This document shows positions 16,989-27,330 of a stretch of 64,000 nucleotides of DNA, piece by piece. Source of the DNA: Sinomonas mesophila (GTDB lineage: Bacteria; Actinomycetota; Actinomycetes; Actinomycetales; Micrococcaceae); contig NZ_MTIC01000013.1 in NCBI RefSeq assembly GCF_001999765.1, positions 154,511 through 218,510 on the forward strand. The letters run 5' to 3'. The notes beneath the pieces were generated by a model. The model was not told the origin of the DNA, ran no database searches, and saw only the letters and a list, made by a program, of their open reading frames with translations. The translations under genes and the position numbers were made by a program. Positions within the stretch are counted from its first letter, which is position 1, and every line of letters begins with the position of its first letter.

Positions 16989-19900
16989 GTGCGTCGAGCC
17001 GGGGGGTTGCTGCGCCGCCATGCCGCGAAGGCGATCACGGGGACCGCGATGTCCCTTGTCGCGGCGGTCCTTGTGGCCGCGGCGATCTTCTACCCGGGCT
17101 TCCGCTCCGTCTCCGCCGAGCTCAATGACGGCGGTGTGTGGGTCACCAACGGCTCGATGAACATGGTGGGCCACCTCAACTTCTCCTCCAAGATCCTCGA
17201 CAGCGGGCTCGCCGCGCGCTCGTCGAGCTTCGACGTCGTCCAGCAGGGCCGGTCCGTCGCGGTCCAGGACAAGGGCGTCGGGACCCTGAGCCCGGTCGAC
17301 GCCGCGGAGGTCCGCCTCACCGCCGACCTGTCGTTCGGCGGCAGCAGCGCGGCGGCGTTCGGCACGACGACGGCGGCCCTCGCCGATCCGGGCAGGGGAC
17401 GCCTGTGGGCGCTCGGCCTCGACAGCCTCACGGGCTTCAACCCCGAGACCACCGAGCCGACGGTCGAGGACGTGCCCGGCGTCGTTGCGACGGTGACCAC
17501 GGAGAACGAGGTCGTGGGCGTCTCCCCGGCCCGCGCCGAGATCGTCCGCGTGCCGGAGGGCGGCGAGCCGCGCTTTACGAAGGTCGACGGCCTGAGCACC
17601 TCCGCGAAGGTCCAGCTCGCGGCGGTCGGGGGCGACGCCGTCGTCCTCGACGCCGGCTCCGGGACCCTGTTCCTGCCCGGCGGCGGCCGCGTCCAGCGCG
17701 ACGTGTTCCGCAGCGCGCAGCTCCAGGAGAGCGGGCCCGACGCCGACGCGGTGGCGGTCGGAACGGCCGAGGGCGTCGCGCTCGTGCCGCTCGGCGGCGG
17801 CGAGCCCCGCGTGCTCCAGGCGGCGGGTGGGCGCGAGGGCCTGCCCGCGCGGCCCGTCCAGCAGAACGGATGCGTGTACGGCGCGTGGGCCGGCACGGGC
17901 GTCTACCTGCGCGCGTGCGGCTCGGGCGCCCCGGAGCTCAAGGACATCCCCTCCGTGCGGCCCGACTCCGAGCTCGTGTTCCGCACGAACCGCGACCTCG
18001 TGGTGCTCAACGACGTCCGCGGCGGCAACGTCTGGCTCGTGACCGACCAGATGCAGCTCGTGAACAACTGGCAGGAAATCGTCCCCCAGAAGCAGACCAA
18101 GACGGGGGAGCAGGAGGATTCCGCGGAGGTCATGCTCCAGAAGGAGCTTCCCGACCGCAGCGAGGAGAACAAGCCGCCGACCGCGATGCCGGACGACTTC
18201 GGCGTCCGGCCGGGCCGCACGGTCATCCTGCCCGTGCTCCTGAACGACACCGATCCCGACGGCGACGTGCTCTCCGTCCGCGCGATCGGCGCTGCCCCGC
18301 GCCTCGGGCAGGTGCAGACGATCTTCAACGGCGCGGCCCTCCAGATCGTGGTCGGCGCGGAGGCCACCGGAACCGAGCCGTTCGACTACGAGGTCTCGGA
18401 CGGGCGCGGGGGGACCGCGACCGCGCGCGTGAACCTCACCGTCCGCGAGGACACCGCGAACGTGGCGCCGCGCCAGGTGCGGGTCAACACGATCGCCGTC
18501 GAGCAGGGCACCTCGGTCTCCCAGAACGTCCTCGGCGACTTCGTCGACCCGGACGGCGACGAGGTCTTCCTCGCCGGGGTGAGCACGGCGGGCGACGGCG
18601 ACTCCGTCCGCTTCCAGACGGACGGCACCGTGATCTTCCAGGACGGCGGGAAGACGGTCGGCAGGAAGGAGATCACGGTCCGCGTCTCCGACGGGCGGGA
18701 CGTGGCCGAGGCGACGATCCGCGTCGACTCCCGCCCCCGGGGCACGCTGCCCCCGCAGACGACCCCGGACCACGTCCGCACGGGCACGGGCGAGCCCATC
18801 GTCGTCTCGCCGCTCGCGAACGACATCGACCCCTCGGGCGCCGGGCTGCGCCTGCTCAAGGTCGAGCCCGTGCCGGGCCTCGACGTCGTCATGAACTCCG
18901 AGGACGGCACGTTCTCGGCGACGGCGGCCGAGCCCAAGGTCTACTACGCTGTCTACCTCGCGTCGAACGGCGCCGCGACGGCCCAGGGGCTCGTGCGCAT
19001 CGACATCGAGCCACGGATGCAGGACTCGGGTGCGCCCGTGGCCGTGCGCGACGTCGCGCTCCTGCCCGCGGGCGGTAACGTCCTCGTGGACCCGCTCGCG
19101 AACGACACGGACCCGGCCGGTGGAGTGCTCGTGGTCCAGTCGATCTCGCTCCCGCAGGGCGCGCCCGTGACCGTCTCGATCATCAACCACGCCGTCCTGC
19201 GCATCACGGACACCCGCGGGCTCAAGGAGCCGCTCTCGATCGGGTACGTCATCTCGAACGGGGACAGGACCGCGAGCTCGACCGTCACGGTCACCCCGGT
19301 CCCGGCCCCCGAGAAGCTCGAGCCGCCGGTCGCGAAGAACGACGAGGTCGTCGTGCGGGCGGGGGACACCGTGACCATCCCGGTGCTGGGGAACGACTCG
19401 CACCCGAACAACGTCCCGATCACGCTCGATCCCGAGCTCGTCGAGGTCCCGGATTCCGCCATGGGGCACCTCTTCGTGGACCAGGAGACGCTGCGCTTCT
19501 CGGCGGGGCAGAATGCCGGGACCGTGTACGGGATCTACCAGGTCGTCGACCCGGCCGGGCAGAAGGATTCGGCCAAGGTCTCCATCACGATCCGCGCCGC
19601 GGACCCGACGCAGAACGCCCAGCCCGTGCCGAAGAACCTCACGGCCCGCCTTCTCGCCGGGCACACGGCCAAGGTCGCCGTGCCGCTCGACGGCGTCGAC
19701 CCGGACGGCGACTCCGTGACGATCACGGGCATCGAGAAGGCGCCCGCCCTCGGCACCGCGATCGTCAAGGACGGCTACATCGAGTACAGCGCCGCGAACA
19801 ACGCCAGCGGCAAGGACACCTTCACCTACGTCGTGGAGGACAGGTTCGGGGGCCGCGGCATCGCGACGGTCATGGTCGGCGTCGCCGCCGCGCCGAACTC

Positions 19901-22900
19901 GAACCAGAAGCCGATCGCGGGCGACGACACGGTCTCGGTCCGGCCGGGCCGGCCCGTCTCCGTCGACGTGCTCGCGAACGACACCGACCCGGACGGGGAT
20001 ACCGTGCGCCTCGTCGGCGACGGCTTCGACATCCCCGAGGGCGCCGAGGCGCGGGTGGACGAGGGCCGCGTCGTCGTCACCGCCCCCCAGCGGGCCGGGA
20101 CCGCGACCGTGCGCTACACGATCGACGACGGGCGCGGCGGCCGCGCCGTGGGCAGCATCGTCGTCGAGGTCACCCCGGAGGCCGAGCTCAAGGCGCCGAT
20201 CGCGCGCGACGACCGGGTCAACGCCATGGACGTCGCGGGCAAGACGACGTTCCAGGTTGACGTCCTCAAGAACGACGAGGACCCGGACGGCGTCGCGGCC
20301 GACCTCTCGGTCTCCGTGCCGCAGAGCGCGGCCGACGCCGGGACGACCGTGAGCGGACGGACCGTCACTGTCGCGCTCGCGCAGGAGCCGCAGGTCATCC
20401 CGTACACGGTCACCGACGTGGACGGACTCACGGCGACCGCGATCCTCTGGGTCCCCGGACTGCGCGACCAGCGGCCCGTCCTCAAGACCCTCGACCCGGC
20501 CAAGGCCAAGGCAGGCGAGGCGCTCGAGCTCCGGCTCTCGGACTACGTCGCCGTCCGGCCCGGCAAGACCCCGCGGATCACGACCGAGGGGGCCGTGACC
20601 GCCGTGGCCTCGGACGGCAGCCCGCTCGTCAAGGACGCCGGCACGCTCCGCTACACCGCGCTGCGCGAGTACGGCGGCCTCGCCTCGATCACGTTCGAGG
20701 TCACCGACGGCTCCGGCCCGGACGACCCGGACGGGCTCAGGAGCGTCCTGACGGTCCCGATCGAGGTCGAGCCGACGGCCGACAAGCCGAACACGCCGCC
20801 GACCTTCGCCACGAGCACCCTCGAGATGGCCCAGGGCGAGGACACCGCCCAGCTCGACCTCCGGGCCGCGACGAGCGATCCGGACCCGGGCGACATCGAC
20901 CGGATGACATTCCGGCTGACCTCCGAGACACCTCCGGGCATGCAGGTCAGCCTCGACGGCTCGGTCCTCAAGGCCAAGGCCGACGGCGCCGCGAAGGGCT
21001 CGGGCGGGCAGGTCTCGGTCGAGGTCGACGACGGGCGCGGCAAGGTCTCCGGTGCCGTGGCCCTGCGGGTCGTGGGCTCGACGCGGCCCCTCGCCCTCGC
21101 CAACCCGGACGCGGTGCCCGAGGCCAAGGCGGGCGAGCCCGCGGACATCCCGGTGCTCGCCAACGACGCGAATCCGTTCCCCGGGACCCCGCTCAAGCTC
21201 CTGAGCGCGTCCACCGCGGGCGGCGGCTCGGCCCGGGTCGACGGCGACCGCGTCGTCGTGACCCCGAGCTCCGGCTTCCACGGCCAGCTCACCGGCTCCT
21301 ACCGCGTCCAGGACGCGACGGGCGACCCCGACCGCGAGGTCGAGGGAAGCTTCACCGTCATCGTGCGGGACCGGCCGGACGCCCCCAGCGCCCCCGTCGT
21401 CGACAGCATGGCGAGCCGCCAGGTCGTCCTGCACTGGGCGCCGCCGGCCACCAACGGCGCGGAGATCACGGGCTACAGGGTGCTCTTCAACGGCGGCAGC
21501 CAGCCGTGCCCGACCAACACGTGCACGATCACCGGCCTGACCAACGGCACGCAGTACACGTTCACGGTCGTCGCGGTGAACGCCGTCGGGGAGTCGGCGC
21601 CGAGCCCCGCCTCGGCCCCGGTGACGCCGGACGCGAAGCCCGCCCAGCCCGCGCCGCCCCAGCTCACGCGCGGGGACAAGAGCATCAGCCTCGTCTGGAC
21701 CCCGCCGGCCAACGAGGGCACGCCGATCACGAACTACACGATCGAGCTGTCCTCGTCCCAGGGCCTGACGCAGAAGACGGTCGGCAACGTCACGTCCCTC
21801 ACGTGGGACGGGCTCACGAACGGCGTCGAGTACCGGGCCCGCATCCAGGCCAAGAACGGCGCCAAGGATCCGTCCGACTGGTCCGGGCTCTCCGCGGCGG
21901 CCAAGCCCGCCGGCGCGCCGTTCGCGCCGTCCGCCCCCACGGCGACGCGCACGACCTCGGCCGTCAACGGCGGCGTCGTCGACGTCGCGTGGGCCTCGGA
22001 GCCGCTCAAGAACAACGGCGACCCGGTCACGGGGTACGTGGTGAAGGTCTACCGCAACGGCGCCTTCGAGAAGCAGACGCCGCGCACCACGGCCACGTCC
22101 CAGCAGGTCACGGGTCTGGACAACGCGAGCACGTATACGTTCTCGCTCGTCTCCTACAACACAGTGGGCGCGTCCCCCGAGGGGGCGCGGAGCAACGGCG
22201 TCGTGCCCTACGGCAAGCCCGGGGCGCCGACGAACCTGACCGCGAGGCCGACCAACACGTCCAACGCGGGCCAGCAGGTGCAGCTGGACTTCACGGCGCC
22301 GGCCAGCAACGGAGACGCGATCTCCGGCTACCAGTACTCCGTCAACGGCGGCACGTGGCAGAGCCTGTCCTCGAACAGGGTCGTGGGCGGGCTCACGAAC
22401 GGCACGCAGTACAGCTTCACCGTCCGCGCCGTGAACTCGGCGGGCCCCGGGCCTGCCAGCAACGCCGACTCGGCCAACCCGTACGGCCAGCCCAGGAACC
22501 CGGTCGTGAGCGCCAGCCAGGACGGCATCCGCGTCCAGATGCAGTGGAACACCGGCGCGAACGGCGGCTACGACAACGGCCGCGAGAGCGTGGTCACGGT
22601 CGCGATCGACGGGAACCAGGTGGCGAACGACGGCGCGGCGACCGTGGGCGACGGCCCGGACCAGGCGCACTCGATCAGGGTCACGGCCTGCGTCAAGGGC
22701 GAGCCGACGAACTGCTCGACCAACTCCGCCTCGGCCCGGACCGCGTCCCCGAGCGCGAACCTCGCGAAGGGCGCACTGACCCAGGGGGCGTCGGGGTGCC
22801 CGTCGAACAACTGCTACTGGTTCGATGTCACGGGCCGGAACTTCCACCCCAACGCGACGGTCACGGTCAAGTGCTGGAACGACGGCGGATCCCCGCACGT

Positions 22901-23060
22901 CTTCGCCCAGTACACGGACCAGACTGACGCGAACGGGTACTTCCGCAACGCGAACGACTGCTACCTCGGCAAGGACTCGAACAACTACTGGAACAACGGC
23001 TGGGTGACGGTCGACGACGGCAGAGGCGGCACCGCGAGATCGAACAACAACACGTGGTAG
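16989..23060 (+). CDS. Giant membrane-anchored Ig/cadherin-like and FN3 repeat protein
   Basis: About 2,023 residues. A single N-terminal transmembrane anchor (residues about 18-37, AMSLVAAVLVAAAIFYPGF) leads into a region to about 380 with beta-propeller-like strands. Then come about nine cadherin-like/Big_9-type units marked by NDTDPDGD variants (first at about 417, also LANDTDPDGDTV and LANDANPFP). Four or five fibronectin type III domains occupy about 1461-1835 (NGAEITGYRV, LTNGTQYTFTV). The end is an Asn/Cys/Trp-rich module (CPSNNCYWFD, DANGYFRN). GTG at 16989 is preferred because GGGAG lies 7 bp upstream. In related genera this protein is generally followed by MoxR, DUF58, transglutaminase and PP2C/kinase genes; here an MFS gene follows. 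Probably an envelope adhesion or scaffold protein. Confidence 0.85.
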   Translation: MRRAGGLLRRHAAKAITGTAMSLVAAVLVAAAIFYPGFRSVSAELNDGGVWVTNGSMNMVGHLNFSSKILDSGLAARSSSFDVVQQGRSVAVQDKGVGTLSPVDAAEVRLTADLSFGGSSAAAFGTTTAALADPGRGRLWALGLDSLTGFNPETTEPTVEDVPGVVATVTTENEVVGVSPARAEIVRVPEGGEPRFTKVDGLSTSAKVQLAAVGGDAVVLDAGSGTLFLPGGGRVQRDVFRSAQLQESGPDADAVAVGTAEGVALVPLGGGEPRVLQAAGGREGLPARPVQQNGCVYGAWAGTGVYLRACGSGAPELKDIPSVRPDSELVFRTNRDLVVLNDVRGGNVWLVTDQMQLVNNWQEIVPQKQTKTGEQEDSAEVMLQKELPDRSEENKPPTAMPDDFGVRPGRTVILPVLLNDTDPDGDVLSVRAIGAAPRLGQVQTIFNGAALQIVVGAEATGTEPFDYEVSDGRGGTATARVNLTVREDTANVAPRQVRVNTIAVEQGTSVSQNVLGDFVDPDGDEVFLAGVSTAGDGDSVRFQTDGTVIFQDGGKTVGRKEITVRVSDGRDVAEATIRVDSRPRGTLPPQTTPDHVRTGTGEPIVVSPLANDIDPSGAGLRLLKVEPVPGLDVVMNSEDGTFSATAAEPKVYYAVYLASNGAATAQGLVRIDIEPRMQDSGAPVAVRDVALLPAGGNVLVDPLANDTDPAGGVLVVQSISLPQGAPVTVSIINHAVLRITDTRGLKEPLSIGYVISNGDRTASSTVTVTPVPAPEKLEPPVAKNDEVVVRAGDTVTIPVLGNDSHPNNVPITLDPELVEVPDSAMGHLFVDQETLRFSAGQNAGTVYGIYQVVDPAGQKDSAKVSITIRAADPTQNAQPVPKNLTARLLAGHTAKVAVPLDGVDPDGDSVTITGIEKAPALGTAIVKDGYIEYSAANNASGKDTFTYVVEDRFGGRGIATVMVGVAAAPNSNQKPIAGDDTVSVRPGRPVSVDVLANDTDPDGDTVRLVGDGFDIPEGAEARVDEGRVVVTAPQRAGTATVRYTIDDGRGGRAVGSIVVEVTPEAELKAPIARDDRVNAMDVAGKTTFQVDVLKNDEDPDGVAADLSVSVPQSAADAGTTVSGRTVTVALAQEPQVIPYTVTDVDGLTATAILWVPGLRDQRPVLKTLDPAKAKAGEALELRLSDYVAVRPGKTPRITTEGAVTAVASDGSPLVKDAGTLRYTALREYGGLASITFEVTDGSGPDDPDGLRSVLTVPIEVEPTADKPNTPPTFATSTLEMAQGEDTAQLDLRAATSDPDPGDIDRMTFRLTSETPPGMQVSLDGSVLKAKADGAAKGSGGQVSVEVDDGRGKVSGAVALRVVGSTRPLALANPDAVPEAKAGEPADIPVLANDANPFPGTPLKLLSASTAGGGSARVDGDRVVVTPSSGFHGQLTGSYRVQDATGDPDREVEGSFTVIVRDRPDAPSAPVVDSMASRQVVLHWAPPATNGAEITGYRVLFNGGSQPCPTNTCTITGLTNGTQYTFTVVAVNAVGESAPSPASAPVTPDAKPAQPAPPQLTRGDKSISLVWTPPANEGTPITNYTIELSSSQGLTQKTVGNVTSLTWDGLTNGVEYRARIQAKNGAKDPSDWSGLSAAAKPAGAPFAPSAPTATRTTSAVNGGVVDVAWASEPLKNNGDPVTGYVVKVYRNGAFEKQTPRTTATSQQVTGLDNASTYTFSLVSYNTVGASPEGARSNGVVPYGKPGAPTNLTARPTNTSNAGQQVQLDFTAPASNGDAISGYQYSVNGGTWQSLSSNRVVGGLTNGTQYSFTVRAVNSAGPGPASNADSANPYGQPRNPVVSASQDGIRVQMQWNTGANGGYDNGRESVVTVAIDGNQVANDGAATVGDGPDQAHSIRVTACVKGEPTNCSTNSASARTASPSANLAKGALTQGASGCPSNNCYWFDVTGRNFHPNATVTVKCWNDGGSPHVFAQYTDQTDANGYFRNANDCYLGKDSNNYWNNGWVTVDDGRGGTARSNNNTW

Positions 23061-23134
23061 CCGGGGAACGGCGGGGAGGCGAGGAACCCGCCCGCGGGAG
23101 GACCGCCGTCGTCCGCGGCCACCGCCCGGAGGCG

Positions 23135-24607
23135 ATGGAGCGCCCGTGGCCGGCGCTGTGGTCCCTCGTCCTCGGGTTCTTCATGATCCTCGTCGACTCG
23201 ACCATCGTCTCGGTCGCGAATCCGGCCATCATGCGCGGGCTCGGGGCGGACGTCAACGCCGTCATCTGGGTCACGAGCTCGTACCTGCTCTCGTATGCGG
23301 TGCCGCTGCTCATCACCGGCCGCCTCGGCGACCGCTTCGGCCCCAAGGCCATGTACCTCACGGGCCTCGTGATCTTCACGCTCTCGTCGCTGTGGTGCGG
23401 GCTCGCGGGGAGCATCGGCATGCTCATCGCGGCCCGGGCAGCGCAGGGCCTCGGCGCGGCGCTCATGACGCCGCAGACCATGGCTGTCATCACGCGCATC
23501 TTCCCCCCGGACCGGCGCGGCGCCGCGATGGCGCTGTGGGGTGCGACGGCCGGCGTGGCGATGCTGGTGGGCCCGATCCTCGGCGGGCTCCTCGTGGACG
23601 GGCTCGGCTGGGAGTGGATCTTCTTCGTGAACGTGCCGCTCGGGATCGTCGCGTTCGCGGCGGCGTCCCGGTTCGTGCCCCGGCTCGCGACGCACCCGCA
23701 CCGGTTCGACCTGCTCGGCGTCGTGCTCAGCGCGGTCGGCATGTTCCTCATCGTGTTCGGCATCCAGGAGGGGCAGACCTACGCGTGGGGCAGCATCGCC
23801 GGGCCCGTCACGGTCTGGGGAGTGATCGCGGCCGGCGTCGTGGTCATGGCCGCGTTCGTCTGGTGGCAGCGCCGCACGCGCGGCGAGCCGCTCCTGCCCC
23901 TGGGCCTGTTCCGGGACCGCAACTTCTCGCTCGCGACCCTCGGGATGTCGACCGTGGGCTTCACCGTGACCTCGTTCGGCCTGCCCACGATCTTCTACTA
24001 CCAGCTCGTGCGCGGCATGACGCCGACGCAGTCGGCGCTCATGATGGTCCCCATGGCCCTGCTCTCGGGCGGCCTCGCGCCGCTCGGCGGGCGGGTCGTC
24101 GACAGGGGGCATGCCAAGGCCATGAACATCGCGGGCCTCGCGCTCTTCGCGCTCGGGCTCGTCCTGTACGCCGTGCTCCTGACGCCGGACACGCCGATCT
24201 GGCTGCTCCTGATCCCGAGCGGCGTCGTGGGCCTGGCCAACATCGGCATCTGGGGCCCGCTCGCGACGCTCGCCACACGGGGCCTCCCGCCGCACCAGGC
24301 AGGGGCCGGCTCGGGCGTCTACAACACGACCCGGCAGGTCGGCGCCGTGCTCGGCAGCGCCGCCATCGCGGCGCTCATGCAGGCCAGACTCGCGGCGGAG
24401 CTGCCCGCGCTCGGCTCCGGCGCTCCCGCGGGGGAGTACGCGGGCGGCACGCTTCCCGCCGAGCTCCATGCGGGCTTCGCTGCGGCGATGGCCCAGTCGG
24501 TGCTCCTGCCAGCCGGGGTCCTCGCCGTGGGCCTCGTGGTTGCCTTCTTCTTCCTGCGCGTGGCCCCCGCGGGCACGCCGGACTGCCCGGACGACGCAGC
24601 CCCCTAG
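23135..24607 (+). CDS. MFS drug exporter, DHA2/EmrB-QacA type
   Basis: About 490 residues, with 14 hydrophobic segments predicted, the layout of the DHA2 drug:proton antiporters. Motif A is seen as GRLGDRFGPK between TM2 and TM3, motif C as GPILGGLLVD, and the TM1 motif D as LVDSTIVSVANPAI. DHA2 members export dyes, antiseptics or antibiotics; the substrate cannot be read from sequence. The ATG at 23135 begins just before the first helix; an alternative GTG at 23054 overlaps the end of the giant gene and would add 27 polar residues. No TetR- or MarR-type repressor is adjacent. Confidence 0.88.
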   Translation: MERPWPALWSLVLGFFMILVDSTIVSVANPAIMRGLGADVNAVIWVTSSYLLSYAVPLLITGRLGDRFGPKAMYLTGLVIFTLSSLWCGLAGSIGMLIAARAAQGLGAALMTPQTMAVITRIFPPDRRGAAMALWGATAGVAMLVGPILGGLLVDGLGWEWIFFVNVPLGIVAFAAASRFVPRLATHPHRFDLLGVVLSAVGMFLIVFGIQEGQTYAWGSIAGPVTVWGVIAAGVVVMAAFVWWQRRTRGEPLLPLGLFRDRNFSLATLGMSTVGFTVTSFGLPTIFYYQLVRGMTPTQSALMMVPMALLSGGLAPLGGRVVDRGHAKAMNIAGLALFALGLVLYAVLLTPDTPIWLLLIPSGVVGLANIGIWGPLATLATRGLPPHQAGAGSGVYNTTRQVGAVLGSAAIAALMQARLAAELPALGSGAPAGEYAGGTLPAELHAGFAAAMAQSVLLPAGVLAVGLVVAFFFLRVAPAGTPDCPDDAAP

Positions 24608-24689
24608 CCACGCGGGCTCGGCCCCTGTGGACCGCGCGGACCGCCTGCACCATGCCGCTGCGGCCCGCGCGGTTTGGCGCCCGTCTGGC

Positions 24690-24781
24690 ACCGGTCTCGT
24701 TGCGAGGCCGGTGCCTCCCTGCGAGACCGGGGTGTTCCCGACCGGTCTCGCAGGGAAGCACCGGTGTCCGCCGAGACCGGT
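24690..24781. repeat. Nested long palindrome built from ACCGGTCTCG units
   Basis: The left arm 24690-24730 pairs imperfectly with the right arm 24742-24781 around an 11-nt loop; the inner 24 bp match at 22 positions. The decamer ACCGGTCTCG or its complement occurs four times, so each arm is also internally palindromic. It lies 82 bp beyond the MFS stop and may act as its terminator. The rest of 24608-24867 has no gene. Confidence 0.8.
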
Positions 24782-24867
24782 CCTTGCCACCCGGTGGTCC
24801 GAGCCGCCACGTGCGAGGGTGCGGCGTGCGTCAGGGACGCCAAGGGCCCGACCTCGGCGTTTCCAGG

Positions 24868-24966
24868 GCCCCCATTTCGGCAGTCTGGGCCCCCATTTCG
24901 GCGCCCCAAGCCCCCATTTCGGCGTCCCAGGCCCCCATTTCGGCGTCCCAGGCCCCCATCTCGGCG
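24868..24966 (+). repeat. 21-bp periodic repeat cluster A (CCCCATTTCGGCG core)
   Basis: Five copies of a GCCCCCAT(T/C)TCGGC(G/A) element start at 24868, 24889, 24910, 24931 and 24952, a strict 21-bp period. A degenerate copy (ACCTCGGCG) precedes them near 24851. The array ends 2 bp before the stop codon of the convergent GNAT-like gene. Confidence 0.9.
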
Positions 24967-24967
24967 A

Positions 24968-25675
24968 TCAGGGGCCGTGGGCCAGGCCGACTGAGGCGAT
25001 CCTGCCCGACGGCGTGATCCCCAGCCCGTCCGCGAGCCGCAGCCCGGCGATCTGGTGCGAGGCCACGTTGACCTGCACGATGAGCCCCTCCGCAAGCGCC
25101 TCGTGGATCGCCACGGCGGCGATGAACTTGCCCAGTCCGTGGTGCCGATGGACCGGGGCCACGAGCACGCCAAGGTCCGCGAGCAGCCCCTCGAACTCGG
25201 CGTACGCCGCGCAGGCGGCTGGCCCGTCGTCGAGCATGAGGGTGAAGCGGTGCTCGCGCCGCGAGATCTGCGCCGACGCGGCGTCGTCCGGCGGGCAGCG
25301 CATCTCGAGCTCGATCGCCTCGGGCGCCGCGCGGGAGATCTCCGGCTCGGTGCCCGGCTGGTCGAGCGGGAGGTAGTCGGCGAAGCCGAGGACGCCGGAG
25401 CGGAGCCCGTGCGCGCCGGCCCCGACGAGGCGCAGGAGCGCTCCGCCGGCGAGCAGGTCGTCGTCCGGCAGGTCCGCCCCGGCCTCGACGAGCGGCGTGG
25501 GGCCGCACAGGGCCAGCTGTCCGAAGAGCTCGACGGCGACCAGCTCGCCCGCGCTGTCGCGGCACCCGAGAAGGCGCCCGCCGTCGTCCGAGAAGCTCAG
25601 GTCCGGCAGCCCGAGCCGGCGCGCCCACGCGAGCCGGACCACGTCCCGGCTCCCCTCGTGGAAGGTCAAGACCAT
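24968..25675 (-). CDS. GNAT-like N-acetyltransferase (divergent)
   Basis: A 235-residue protein. The C-terminal 90 residues resemble a GNAT fold: a strand LADLGVLVAPVHRHHGLG that fits the acetyl-CoA motif A (V-x-P-x-x-R-x-x-G-x-G), then a helix FIAAVAIHEAL and VNVASHQIAGLRLADGLG. The first 140 residues contain an unrecognised mixed alpha/beta region. The N-terminal MVLTFHEGSRDVVRLAWARRLGL is typical of this subgroup in actinobacteria. Substrate unknown. It is 19 bp downstream of pfkA and may be co-transcribed with it. Confidence 0.65.
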   Translation of the reverse strand: MVLTFHEGSRDVVRLAWARRLGLPDLSFSDDGGRLLGCRDSAGELVAVELFGQLALCGPTPLVEAGADLPDDDLLAGGALLRLVGAGAHGLRSGVLGFADYLPLDQPGTEPEISRAAPEAIELEMRCPPDDAASAQISRREHRFTLMLDDGPAACAAYAEFEGLLADLGVLVAPVHRHHGLGKFIAAVAIHEALAEGLIVQVNVASHQIAGLRLADGLGITPSGRIASVGLAHGP

Positions 25676-25694
25676 GCGCTCCTCGCCTCCCGGC

Positions 25695-26720
<1,026 letters not shown>

Positions 26721-26833
26721 GGAGGCCCTTTTCGGTTGGCGGCCGCCCCGCGTCGGAAGGTCAGAAGGGGGATGGCGACGTATGGCGCGGCCGGAACGTG
26801 TGATTCAGGAGCGCCTCATTGAGCCCACCGGAC

Positions 26834-26839
26834 ATTGTA
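26834..26839 (-). promoter_or_regulatory. Possible -10 element of pfkA
   Basis: Read on the minus strand this is TACAAT, about 115 bp upstream of the pfkA start. The -35 region at the right distance (TCACGA) is poor. The rest of 26721-26960 shows GC-rich sequence without a gene. Confidence 0.3.
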
Positions 26840-26960
26840 GTCACGCCCGCCGCGGATCGTGACGCAGAGCACAGTTGCATGACGCGCCAGGCGGCTCACG
26901 ACGGCGGGCGCCCGCCGGGCGCTGGGGCCCTCGCCGGGCCCTGGCCTCACCCCTCGGGAA

Positions 26961-26990
26961 GGGCCCCCGATCCTTGCGGATCGGGGGCCC
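26961..26990 (-). terminator. Terminator of the PspC operon
   Basis: A perfect 13-bp stem (GGGCCCCCGATCC and its complement) around a TTGC loop, 12 bp beyond the stop of the gene at 27003. It ends the minus-strand PspC unit. Confidence 0.8.
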
Positions 26991-27002
26991 TCACGGTGCC
27001 GC

Positions 27003-27296
27003 TCAGACTGCTGGCCCCTTTGGCCCCTGGGGATCCGAGGGGCCCCGGCCGAGGCTGCGCCGGCGCAGGACGTCCTCGAGGATGATCCGCCCGTCCTGGT
27101 TCGGGATGAGGATCCACGCCGCGAGGTAGGCGAGGACCGCGGGCCCTGGCAGGAGGCACAGGAGCAAGAACCCGATGCGGACGAACGCGACGTCCACGTT
27201 TGCCTTGGCCGCGAGGCCGGCCAGGACCCCTCCGAGGAGCCGGCGCGGTCCGCGCCTCAGGCCGCTCGAGCGGATGGCATTGAAGAACGTGTCCAT
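27003..27296 (-). CDS. Small PspC-domain protein
   Basis: A 97-residue protein containing one PspC domain (about residues 10-70): GPRRLLGGVLAGLAAKANVDVAFVRIGFLLL, read in parts, followed by the second hydrophobic segment AYLAAWILIP. PspC proteins are inner-membrane sensors or effectors of envelope stress. A basic and proline-rich tail follows. It is the last gene of a minus-strand set with 27331-27639 and 27641-29008, facing a PspC-containing histidine kinase. Confidence 0.85.
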   Translation of the reverse strand: MDTFFNAIRSSGLRRGPRRLLGGVLAGLAAKANVDVAFVRIGFLLLCLLPGPAVLAYLAAWILIPNQDGRIILEDVLRRRSLGRGPSDPQGPKGPAV

Positions 27297-27330
27297 GGGT
27301 CCTCCTGAAGTCTCACTCGGCTGTGCTCAC

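Noticed and set aside
16095..22898. A 2,267-codon open frame on the minus strand opposite the giant repeat protein
   Set aside because: It is an antisense shadow of the high-GC coding pattern: composition is Arg/Asp/Val/Gly-rich, it has no domain, and it would overlap ygfZ and the ankyrin gene as well.
24868..24966. The 21-bp repeats as a CRISPR array
   Set aside because: The period is too short for repeat plus spacer, the interval between cores is only about 8 bp and partly conserved, and no cas gene is present.
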